Source of the DNA: Bacteroidales bacterium UBA3844
GTDB lineage: Bacteria > Bacteroidota > Bacteroidia > Bacteroidales > Paludibacteraceae
Direction of reading: 5' to 3'
DNA length: 20,291 bases
Assembly (NCBI GenBank): GCA_002392915.1
Contig: DGHQ01000026.1
Coordinates: 8,812-29,102 of the forward strand
Shown: in pieces, positions 13,533 through 20,291 of the stretch
How the letters are laid out: each line of letters starts with the position of its first letter
Numbering within the stretch: position 1 is the first letter of the stretch
Notes under the pieces: model-generated
The model's input: only the letters and a program-made list of their open reading frames with translations
Database searches by the model: none
Told to the model about the DNA's origin: nothing
Made by a program: the position numbers and the translations under genes

Positions 13533-15455
13533 ATGAAAAAAGAAAATCTTGGATTCGTCCGCGTCGCCAGTGCTATTCCTGTGGTGGAGATTGCAAACCC
13601 TAAAGTGAATGCGGACAGAATAATCGCCCTTCTAGAGAAAGCCGCTAAGGAAAATGTAAAAATAGTATGTTTTCCCGAACTTTGTCTGACCGGCTACACT
13701 TGCGCCGACCTGTTTTACCAACGCACTTTAATCGAGGAGACGAGAAGACAACTATGCAGAGTGAATGATGAGGCAAGCAAGCTCGGCATCTTTGCCCTTG
13801 TGGGGGCTCCATACTACCGTGATGGCAAACTATATAATGCTGCTTTTGTAGCTGGCTCCGGCTCAATTTTCTTCGACACGGAGGTAGACAAACAGTATCT
13901 GCCAAGCAATAATGAGTTTTACGAAAAACGTTGGTTTACTCCAGGATTCGGAGAAAAAAAGCAGATTTTTGAAGTCGACGGAATAAAATTCGGCATCGAG
14001 ATCTGCGAAGACTTGTGGATGCCGGCATCACCAAGCGATGAGATGTGTCTGGCTGGAGCAGAAGTCATCTTCAACCTCTCCGCCAGCGACGAGTTGATCG
14101 GCAAGGAGGCCTACCGTCGCCAACTAGTGAGACAGAAATCCGCCACCAACGCATGCGCATACGTCTACACAGGATCAGGATTCGGAGAAAGCAGCACCGA
14201 CCTCGTATTCTCTGGGACTGCCATCATAGCCGAAAATGGAAGCCAGCTCGCCACGTCGGAACGATTCTCTTTCAAAGAACAATTGATCATAGCCGACATC
14301 GACGTGCAAAGATTGCAGGCAGACCGTCTGCGCAACTCCGCATTCATCATCGGCAACCAGAATCCAAACAAGAAGAATGAGTTTGAAACCATCAGCCTCA
14401 ACGACCTTGGAGCAAACAATATTTATTCCGAGCCATCGGATGTGACCCGCACATTCGCCCCTCATCCTTTCGTTCCTCCAGAAGACGAGATGACGACGCG
14501 ATGCAACGAGATTTTCTCAATCCAAGTCGGAGGTTTGGCGACGCGATTGTTCCACACTGGAATCAAAAAAGCAGTCGTGGGAATCAGTGGTGGTCTCGAC
14601 TCTACCCTCGCACTTCTTGTGATGGTGAAGACATTCGACAAGCTTGGTCTTCCTCGTGAAAACATAGTCGGAATAACAATGCCTGGATTCGGCACTACTG
14701 GCCGCACCTACAACAACTCACTCAACATGATGAAGAGTCTGGGTGTGACAATCAAAGAGGTGGACATCAAACCAGCCTGTCTGCAACACTTGAAGGATAT
14801 CGACCATGATCTTTCCATCCTCGACGTCAGCTACGAGAACACTCAGGCTCGCGAGAGGACCCAGATTCTGATGGATTATGCCAATAAGATCGGTGGACTG
14901 GTGGTCGGAACAGGAGATTTGTCGGAGCTTGTGCTTGGTTGGGCCACATACAACGGCGACCACATGAGCATGTATGCCGTCAACACGTCTATTCCTAAGA
15001 CATTAGTGAGATACATGGTGAAATACGCTGCTCTGTATGAGATGGACGAAGCGGCAAAAGAGACGTTGCTTGATGTCTGCGACACTCCCGTCAGCCCAGA
15101 GCTTCTTCCAGCCGACGACAAAGGTGAGATTTCACAAAAGACAGAGGATTTGGTTGGTCCGTACGAGCTCCACGATTTCTTCATCTACTACACTCTCCGC
15201 TTCGGATTCTCACCAACAAAGATATTTTTCATGGCTCAAAAAGCGTTTGACGGGCAATACGACAAAGCAACAATCCTAAAATGGATGCGTACATTCTACT
15301 GGCGTTTCTTCGCACAACAGTTTAAGAGAAGCTGTATGCCGGACGGACCGAAAGTCGGAAGTGTCAGTCTCTCTCCACGCGGCGATTTGAGAATGCCAAG
15401 CGACGCATGCAGCAAAATATGGATTGAGGAGGTGGAGGAGTTAGCTAAATGCTAA
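13533..15455 (+). CDS. nadE: Glutamine-dependent NAD(+) synthetase
   Basis: 640 residues, the large two-domain form. The N-terminal nitrilase-like glutaminase (about 1-280) has the triad E49 (FPELCLTGY), K120 (VDKQYLPSNNEF) and C158 (GIEICEDLW). The C-terminal synthetase (about 320-640) has the ATP pyrophosphatase loop SGGLDS (352-357), then GFGTTGRTYNNS and VGTGDLSELVLGWATYNGDHMS. It makes NAD from nicotinate adenine dinucleotide using glutamine nitrogen, with ammonia passing between domains. The gene appears intact. The last codons (LAKC and stop) lie in the first units of a GCTAAAT tandem repeat, so the exact C-terminus may have been shaped by the repeat. Confidence 0.97.
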   Translation: MKKENLGFVRVASAIPVVEIANPKVNADRIIALLEKAAKENVKIVCFPELCLTGYTCADLFYQRTLIEETRRQLCRVNDEASKLGIFALVGAPYYRDGKLYNAAFVAGSGSIFFDTEVDKQYLPSNNEFYEKRWFTPGFGEKKQIFEVDGIKFGIEICEDLWMPASPSDEMCLAGAEVIFNLSASDELIGKEAYRRQLVRQKSATNACAYVYTGSGFGESSTDLVFSGTAIIAENGSQLATSERFSFKEQLIIADIDVQRLQADRLRNSAFIIGNQNPNKKNEFETISLNDLGANNIYSEPSDVTRTFAPHPFVPPEDEMTTRCNEIFSIQVGGLATRLFHTGIKKAVVGISGGLDSTLALLVMVKTFDKLGLPRENIVGITMPGFGTTGRTYNNSLNMMKSLGVTIKEVDIKPACLQHLKDIDHDLSILDVSYENTQARERTQILMDYANKIGGLVVGTGDLSELVLGWATYNGDHMSMYAVNTSIPKTLVRYMVKYAALYEMDEAAKETLLDVCDTPVSPELLPADDKGEISQKTEDLVGPYELHDFFIYYTLRFGFSPTKIFFMAQKAFDGQYDKATILKWMRTFYWRFFAQQFKRSCMPDGPKVGSVSLSPRGDLRMPSDACSKIWIEEVEELAKC

Positions 15456-15499
15456 ATGCTAAATGCTAAATGCTAAATGCTAAATGCTAAATGCTAAAT
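15444..15499 (+). repeat. Perfect tandem repeat (GCTAAAT) x8 overlapping the nadE stop
   Basis: Eight perfect copies of a 7-bp unit. The nadE stop TAA (15453-15455) is in the second unit. Because each unit offers TAA in rotating frames, gain or loss of downstream units would not change the NadE product. The repeat is followed by a low-complexity AATT-rich stretch to 15541. Confidence 0.95.
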
Positions 15500-15544
15500 A
15501 AAAATTAATTTTTAATTCTTAAATTTTAATTTTTAATTTCATTA

Positions 15545-15582
15545 AAAAAATGGCGATGGGAGGAATTCCGTCGCCATTTTTT
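15545..15582 (+). terminator. Terminator after nadE
   Basis: AAAAAATGGCGA / TCGCCATTTTTT, a perfect 12-bp stem with a 14-base loop and a T tail. Confidence 0.88.
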
Positions 15583-15660
15583 CTTGTTTCCAGACCAAAA
15601 CTAACTTACTTTTTCCACAGACCAAACGGAATCTACCATTCTAAATTATAAAGAAAAATA

Positions 15661-15697
15661 AAAGCCGTTTCAGACATTTAGTTTCTAAAACGGCTTT
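15661..15697 (-). terminator. Terminator for the minus-strand C10 peptidase locus
   Basis: AAAGCCGTTT / AAACGGCTTT, a perfect 10-bp stem with a 17-base loop. On the minus strand it is followed by TTATTTTTCTTT, so it fits the end of the 17827-15769 transcript. With the nadE terminator it completes the convergent gap. Confidence 0.8.
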
Positions 15698-15768
15698 AAT
15701 ATTACTTGAATTTATCTCATACCTTAACGTATGATTTAATCACTTATTATTGATAAAATTCATATTCA

Positions 15769-17159
15769 TTATCTGTATACACAGTACATTTCATTTTTGT
15801 AACGATAGTCTCTTTGCTCAGAATAATCTTCTTTATCATAACTTAAAGGAGTCAACAAATTAAAACAACCAACCGCAAAATACCCATTACCATCACCTCC
15901 CCATCCCCAATTATTATGGAAATAGTTTTCTGTCACAATAGAGGAGGTGCTTGTATATTCTCCTGTGCTTGTATTAATTCTATAGTTCTCCTGTTCATAA
16001 TAAAATATTTTGCAACCATCGATAACCCATGCATGACAATTCTTATAAACAGGATTTTTCTTCCACCACAACACTTTTTGAGTTATTTTTGTTCTACAAC
16101 CGGCTAATAAAATAGGACGATGGTATCGTATTGCATCATCAGCATCAGAAGAATTAAAAATTTTTGAAAAATACTTTTTATATCCAATATTACCCAAAAA
16201 TTCATATGCATCAGAAGACAGAGCTCCACTTTCTGCACAATCATACTCCATATCCACCTCATATCCTATTTTTTCCATCAATATTGCAATATCTTCACTT
16301 TGGTCAGACGATGATGGAATTTTAGAAGAACACATTTTGTCCCAATGCATTACATGATTATTCACTATTGACGGATACTGCCAATATGACATAATTTGAG
16401 CTGTGGCTGTAGCCACACATCCTACCGGTGCTTTACCATTATAACTTGTTGTATATGGACATTCTTTTTGAACGTACTTATTGTAAGGATATGTTTGATC
16501 CCAAGTCACTTTTAGCAAAGGACCAATTGTAGACTCCAAAAAAAGGTGATATGAAGTACCTGTGTAAACCGCACGAGTTTCAGATGTCTTTGCATCAACA
16601 ATAAAAGAGTTTTTGTCTACCACAGCTAATCTAATAGAGAGTCTTTTGTCATCTCAAAATTGTCTATTGAAGATTCCACATAATCCTGCATCAGTTCCAA
16701 TGCATACTGCAATCCTGGATTATCTACCTCATTTTCAAGAGAACCATCATCGATATATGCTAAAATTTGGGTCGGAATACGATCATCCGCAGCAACAATA
16801 GCAAATCCTCTATTGTCTGCAAAATTAAAAACATAAATCAAAGAGTCTTCATTCGTACTAACAGACCTGAGAGAAGAGTTTGTTCTGCCATAAACACCAA
16901 CACTTTCGATGACTTTGGGATTAAAGTTGTTTGTACGGGTACATTCATCAGCAAATAGTTCTGTAGCTTTGATGGCAATTTCACTTGCCTCACTTATTGG
17001 AATAACGTGATGCTCAGAAAACAACGGTCTCAAATTAATTCCTTCAACATGTTTCCTATTTACAGAGTCCCAATAATCACCTTCTTCAACATCATCTTTA
17101 CAACTTTACAATACATTCATAAGCAGAACAGTCGCTAATAAATAAACTTTCTTTACCAT
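15769..17159 (-). pseudogene. Peptidase C10 (streptopain-like) lipoprotein gene, broken by a nonsense codon and a 5-bp duplication
   Basis: From ATG 17159 the frame reads MVKKVYLLATVLLMNVL, then TAA (17108-17106), then SCKDDVEEGD: a lipoprotein signal with its lipobox cysteine just after the stop. The same frame continues through a prodomain to a stop at 16628-16626. The mature domain is open in another frame (16623-15769). It holds the catalytic Cys in APVGCVATATAQIMSYW, the His in NCHAWVIDG and the FHNNWGWGGDGNGYF end motif. At the break, ATTAG is tandemly doubled (minus strand 16635-16626). Removing one unit restores a frame (KDSLLAVVDKNSF) that aligns with the intact paralogue (KDSFLTVAEKNSF) at 20289-20251. 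A repaired gene would encode about 461 residues, normal for this secreted cysteine protease family. Two independent lesions make it a pseudogene; sequencing error is unlikely for both. Confidence 0.85.
16626..16635 (-). repeat. 5-bp tandem duplication (ATTAG)2 causing the frameshift
   Basis: The plus strand reads CTAAT CTAAT. The paralogue at 19423-20291 is 5 bp shorter at this point. The second ATTAG also supplies the stop codon TAG in the upstream frame. Confidence 0.85.
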
Positions 17160-17161
17160 TT

Positions 17162-17827
17162 TTAATCAAAATTTACAGTTTGTATAGTAGATAAATTCCT
17201 TCCATCCTCAAAATAGATAGTAATAGTTAAATTTTGTGTTCCTTTGATTACCTTAGTGCTGTCAAAATGAAATCCTAAACCATGTTTATTATACAATAAG
17301 GTAAAATCTTCTTTTGTATATTCTGAAATAAATTTGTCTTTTTCAGAACGTCGCCCACCTTCTTCCGTATAACCACTTTTTATGTAATCATAGTAATTTC
17401 GAGTATACAATTTTACAATGTCTGAAAGTTCGGTTCCTTTAGGATGAAATTCATCAACATCAGTATCTGATATTACAGAAATCGAATCAATAGCAACAGA
17501 TATAGCCCCATCTGCTCCTATCGCTCTATAGTAGTTATATCCAACATCACCATATTTTTTAGTCAAAGCCTCATATTCTTCTTTGTTTGATCTTTCTTCT
17601 ATATGTGTTCCATTAATTTCAAGAACTATTCCAGGTTCCGAATTATACTGCCAATATTCACTCAACACCAAAGTATCTGGCACAACATAGTATCTAATAC
17701 AATGTTCCGCATACTCTGTAGATTCTCTCTCCTTTTTTTCATCCTCATTTTCATCGCATGAGCCTGCGAACGCAAGTATCGAGATTAAACCCACATACCT
17801 CACGATTTGTCTGAAAAGCTTTTTCAT
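17162..17827 (-). CDS. Lipoprotein of unknown function, co-transcribed with the C10 peptidase gene
   Basis: 221 residues. The signal peptide MKKLFRQIVRYVGLISILAF with lipobox A-G-S-C24 marks an exported lipoprotein. The mature part starts with an acidic linker (DENEDEKKERE), then CIRYYVVPDTLVLSEYW and EPGIVLEINGTHIEE, and ends with beta-rich LTITIYFEDGRNLSTIQTVNF. Its stop is separated from the peptidase start codon by only two bases (TAA-AA-ATG), so the two belong to one operon. C10 peptidases are often encoded next to their inhibitors, so it may be an inhibitor or an accessory protein; no known inhibitor motif was recognised. The gene itself looks intact although its partner is broken. Low GC compared with nadE and prfA suggests acquired DNA. 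Confidence 0.85.
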   Translation of the reverse strand: MKKLFRQIVRYVGLISILAFAGSCDENEDEKKERESTEYAEHCIRYYVVPDTLVLSEYWQYNSEPGIVLEINGTHIEERSNKEEYEALTKKYGDVGYNYYRAIGADGAISVAIDSISVISDTDVDEFHPKGTELSDIVKLYTRNYYDYIKSGYTEEGGRRSEKDKFISEYTKEDFTLLYNKHGLGFHFDSTKVIKGTQNLTITIYFEDGRNLSTIQTVNFD

Positions 17828-17934
17828 CTGAAATCAATTTTAGTTGTTGTCATAAGTATTTCTCCGTTAGTGATTTTTCGCCAGACGCATTAATTTATTT
17901 TGTCTCTCAATCTTCACTAAACTTAATAACGCCA

Positions 17935-17942
17935 CAAAGATA
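17935..17942 (-). promoter_or_regulatory. Predicted -7 element of the lipoprotein/C10 operon
   Basis: The minus strand reads TATCTTTG, with a TTG about 22 bases upstream (17967-17965). An inverted repeat ACATC-N7-GATGT (17942-17958) lies between the two boxes and could be an operator. The leader to ATG 17827 is about 100 bases. Confidence 0.55.
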
Positions 17943-18119
17943 CATCAAAAAAAGATGTTATCTGCAACTATTCGAGTAATATTAACCTATTTTAACATTC
18001 ATTTCTGATTTTTTCTTTTCCATTATTATGTATACTCCAATCTATCAAGTTCTGCAAGTGAATAATGAGGATACTTAATGATCAATTATTCATTTACTCA
18101 AATTTTCCAATTTTTTTGC

Positions 18120-18127
18120 TAATTTTG
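18120..18127 (+). promoter_or_regulatory. prfA: Predicted -7 element for prfA
   Basis: TAATTTTG matches TAnnTTTG, 45 bp before ATG 18172. With the divergent box at 17942 it makes the 17828-18171 gap a divergent promoter region; the remainder is AT-rich and empty. Confidence 0.6.
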
Positions 18128-18171
18128 CAACCGCTTTTCGGTTCTACCACTAAAGCAATCAATATTTTAAT

Positions 18172-19281
18172 ATGGCAGAGAATACACTACTACAGAAACT
18201 TGAGGGTCTTGAAATCAAATTCAAGGAGATCAGCACCCTTATCACAGACCCGGCAGTGATCGCCGATATGAAACGTTTCGTGAAGCTCAACAAGGAGTAT
18301 AGCGACCTTGAAAGAATCATGAAAACAAAGAATGAATATGAAACCACACTCAAAAATATAGCAGAGGCCAAGGAGATTCTCCAGACTGAGGATGATCCCG
18401 ACATGAAGGAGATGGCTAAGGCTGAGCTTGACGAACTTGAGCCCAAACTTCCTGAGATGGAGGAGGCTATCAAGCTTATGCTTATCCCTTCCGATCCAGA
18501 AGACGGGAAGAATGCCATTGTCGAAATCCGTGGTGGTACGGGTGGCGACGAAGCTGCCATCTTTGCCGGAGACTTGTTTAAAATGTACAGCAAGTACTGC
18601 GAGTCGAAAGGTTGGAGCGTCAGCGTATCATCATTCACAGAGGGCACAGCTGGAGGATTCAAGGAAATCATCTTCAATGTGTCGGGCGACGGTGTGTATG
18701 GCATACTGAAGTATGAGAGTGGAGTGCACCGTGTGCAGCGTGTGCCAGAGACTGAGACTCAGGGCCGTGTACATACATCAGCAGCCACGGTGGCAGTGTT
18801 GCCAGAAGCAGACGAGTTTGATGTGGAGATTCAGGAAGGACTGATCAAGTGGGATACATTCCGAAGCGGTGGAGCCGGTGGACAGAATGTGAACAAGGTG
18901 GAGTCTGGAGTTCGTTTACGTTACCCATGGAAGAATCCGAACACAGGAGTGGTGGAAGAGATCCTTATTGAGTGTACAGAGACGCGAGACCAGCCAAAGA
19001 ACAAAGAGCGTGCATTGTCTCGTCTGCGCACAAAGATCTACGACCAGGAGCATCAGAAATATATGGACGACATTGCGTCGCGCCGTAAGACAATGGTCAG
19101 CACGGGCGACCGTTCGGCAAAGATCCGCACCTACAACTATCCTCAGGGTCGTGTGACAGACCACCGTATCGGACTGACGCTATACAACTTGGCAGCAATC
19201 GTAGGCGGAGATATCCAGGGAATCATAGACCAGCTTATCATCGCTGAAAACGCAGAACGATTGAAGGAATCGGAAATGTAA
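18172..19281 (+). CDS. prfA: Peptide chain release factor 1
   Basis: 369 residues, close to the usual 360. The peptidyl-hydrolysis motif G236-G237-Q238 lies in SGGAGGQNVNKVESG. The codon-recognition tripeptide P192-E193-T194 lies in RVPETETQGRVHTSAA, the P-x-T of RF1, which reads UAA and UAG, rather than the SPF of RF2. The N-terminal helical domain and the late family run TYNYPQGRVTDHRI are present. It acts in the ribosomal A site to release finished proteins. It has its own promoter and is flanked on both sides by minus-strand C10 peptidase genes, so its neighbourhood appears to have been rebuilt by insertion. Confidence 0.97.
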   Translation: MAENTLLQKLEGLEIKFKEISTLITDPAVIADMKRFVKLNKEYSDLERIMKTKNEYETTLKNIAEAKEILQTEDDPDMKEMAKAELDELEPKLPEMEEAIKLMLIPSDPEDGKNAIVEIRGGTGGDEAAIFAGDLFKMYSKYCESKGWSVSVSSFTEGTAGGFKEIIFNVSGDGVYGILKYESGVHRVQRVPETETQGRVHTSAATVAVLPEADEFDVEIQEGLIKWDTFRSGGAGGQNVNKVESGVRLRYPWKNPNTGVVEEILIECTETRDQPKNKERALSRLRTKIYDQEHQKYMDDIASRRKTMVSTGDRSAKIRTYNYPQGRVTDHRIGLTLYNLAAIVGGDIQGIIDQLIIAENAERLKESEM

Positions 19282-19291
19282 ATATGTAATT

Positions 19292-19313
19292 GAGACGCAC
19301 GACCGTGCGACTC
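19292..19313. repeat. REP-like GC-rich palindrome after prfA
   Basis: GAGACGCACG-AC-CGTGCGACTC, a near-perfect inverted repeat (one mismatch) in an otherwise AT-rich gap, 10 bp after the prfA stop. From memory, palindromes of this form recur in intergenic DNA of Bacteroidales; that could not be verified here. Confidence 0.55.
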
Positions 19314-19329
19314 TACCCAAAAATAAAAA

Positions 19330-19350
19330 GGCTGTTGCAACGCAACAGTC
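19330..19350. terminator. Bidirectional terminator between prfA and the second C10 peptidase
   Basis: GGCTGTTGC-AAC-GCAACAGTC, a 9-bp stem with one G-T pair and a 3-base loop. The minus strand continues TTTTTATTTTT, a strong tail for the peptidase gene; the plus strand has the weaker TTTCTGATT. Confidence 0.8.
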
Positions 19351-19422
19351 TTTCTGATTAAATACATTTATCCTCTTAATAATCCAATGTGTTCAAACAA
19401 TCGGATCATTTTCTAAATTTTT

Positions 19423-20291
19423 TTATCTGTACACACAGTATATTTCATTTTCGTAATGGAAATCATAAGTAGAATTATTATCTCCATCATAACTGTAAGC
19501 ATCCTGTAAATTAAAGCATCCTGCAGCAAAATAGCCATTACCATTGCTGCCCCAGCCCCAATTATGGTGGAAATAGTTTTCATCGTAGTATGAGAATGTA
19601 CTTGTGTATTCTCCAGTGCTCGTGTTGATTCTATAGTTTTCCTGCCTATAATGAAGTGTCTTGCAACCATCAATCACCCATGCATGGCAATCAGAGTAAT
19701 GTGTTTTTTTCCACCATAGCTTACCTGTTGTTGTCTTTTTTGAACAACCCCTTGCAAGGAGAGGACGTCTCAATTCCATTGCGTTTCTGACATCAGAAGA
19801 ATTGAACCCTTTTGAAAATGCCTTGATATATCCGAGGCGTCCCAACAAATTATATGCGTCGGAACTTTTTGCAGAACTTCCGTCACACTCATAATCCATA
19901 TTCACCTCTCTTCCAATTTCTCTCATCAGTCGCGCTATATTACTCTGATTAGATGATGTCTCAGGTATTGGAGCTAAACACATATTGTTCCAATTCATAG
20001 CATACTGGTTCAGCGTCGACGGATATTTCCAGTACGACATAATTTGAGCTGTTGCCGTAGCCACACAACCTGTTGGTGCTTTGTCTCTATAAGCAATCGT
20101 ATAATCACATTTTTTGTCCACATACATGTTATAAGGATATGTCTGATCCCAAGTTACATTGAGCAATGGACCAATTGTACTCTCTGATAGTAATTGATAC
20201 GCAGTGCCAGTATAAATAGCACGTGTTTCTGCTGTTTTTGCATCAACCACAAAAGAGTTCTTTTCCGCCACAGTCAAAAACGAATCCTTCT
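19423..20291 (-). CDS. Peptidase C10 (streptopain-like) family protein, 5' end outside the window
   Basis: The minus-strand frame is open to the window edge (KDSFLTVAEKNSFVVDAKT...), so the signal peptide and prodomain are missing from view. The visible 288 residues hold the end of the prodomain and the whole mature protease: APTGCVATATAQIMSYW with the catalytic cysteine, DCHAWVIDG with the histidine, and FHHNWGWGSNGNGYFAAG, the SpeB-like Asn/Trp segment. It is a paralogue of the broken gene at 15769-17159, very similar along its length, and its frame here is unbroken. Products of this family are exported cysteine proteases made as inactive precursors. The bidirectional hairpin at 19330-19350 ends the gene. 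Confidence 0.92.
   Translation of the reverse strand, partial: KDSFLTVAEKNSFVVDAKTAETRAIYTGTAYQLLSESTIGPLLNVTWDQTYPYNMYVDKKCDYTIAYRDKAPTGCVATATAQIMSYWKYPSTLNQYAMNWNNMCLAPIPETSSNQSNIARLMREIGREVNMDYECDGSSAKSSDAYNLLGRLGYIKAFSKGFNSSDVRNAMELRRPLLARGCSKKTTTGKLWWKKTHYSDCHAWVIDGCKTLHYRQENYRINTSTGEYTSTFSYYDENYFHHNWGWGSNGNGYFAAGCFNLQDAYSYDGDNNSTYDFHYENEIYCVYR

Noticed and set aside
15444..15499. CRISPR-like or protein-coding repeat
   Set aside because: A 7-bp unit without spacers is a microsatellite, and every frame meets TAA within the repeat.
16626..16635. Programmed frameshift joining the two parts of the C10 gene
   Set aside because: No slippery heptamer is present, the extra 5 bp is a plain tandem duplication, and a second in-frame stop upstream would still prevent a full product.
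1..20291. tRNA, rRNA or CRISPR loci
   Set aside because: No cloverleaf, rRNA core sequence or repeat-spacer array was seen on reading both strands, though this was by eye and not by covariance search.

Overview
The window comes from a member of the Bacteroidota, most likely order Bacteroidales (gut or oral type). Promoters follow the Bacteroides-type TAnnTTTG -7 pattern, Shine-Dalgarno sequences are mostly absent, and the gene content fits: C10 (streptopain-like) peptidases, a PD-(D/E)XK Rpn-type putative transposase, only late haem genes, and rubrerythrin with OxyR. Genus was not determined.

Layout. 1-241 (-) is the start of a cation diffusion facilitator gene. 557-1529 (-) is an overlapping pair: a P-loop kinase-like protein and an unrecognised 138-residue protein. 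1724-3812 (+) is a tight four-gene cluster: an alpha/beta hydrolase fused to a DUF1653 domain, an 80-residue orphan, a DUF5131 (phage Gp37/Gp68) three-cysteine protein, and a small Cys-rich protein. 3979-4833 (+) is an Rpn/PD-(D/E)XK protein with its own terminator. 5224-6220 (+) is a three-gene operon ending in an OhrR-like MarR regulator, with two identical ATCGT-NN-ACGAT palindromes in its control region. 6377-9122 (+) holds hemN and hemG (late haem synthesis). 9323-11686 (+) is an oxidative-stress block: rubredoxin (too short for ordinary ORF cut-offs), thioredoxin, rubrerythrin and OxyR. 12002-13222 (+) holds a hemolysin III/PAQR protein and a histidine phosphatase. 13533-15455 (+) is glutamine-dependent NAD synthetase, whose stop lies inside a 7-bp tandem repeat. 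15769-17827 (-) holds a lipoprotein and a broken C10 peptidase gene. 18172-19281 (+) is prfA. 19423-20291 (-) is a second C10 peptidase, cut by the window edge.

How the parts fit. About 6.5 kb in the middle is a redox theme. An OhrR-type thiol switch probably controls its own operon. OxyR, which has both redox cysteines, probably controls rubredoxin and thioredoxin through ATAG-N7-CTAT boxes placed exactly 58 bp upstream of the -7 element at both genes. The ends of the window look accessory: dispersed non-coding repeats, palindromes, two paralogous secreted proteases flanking a housekeeping gene, and one protease gene broken by a nonsense codon plus a 5-bp tandem duplication.

The best candidate for an undescribed system is the 1724-3812 cluster, a possible radical-SAM-like enzyme with a small Cys-rich partner and a hydrolase-DUF1653 fusion. 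Next are the two redox control regions.
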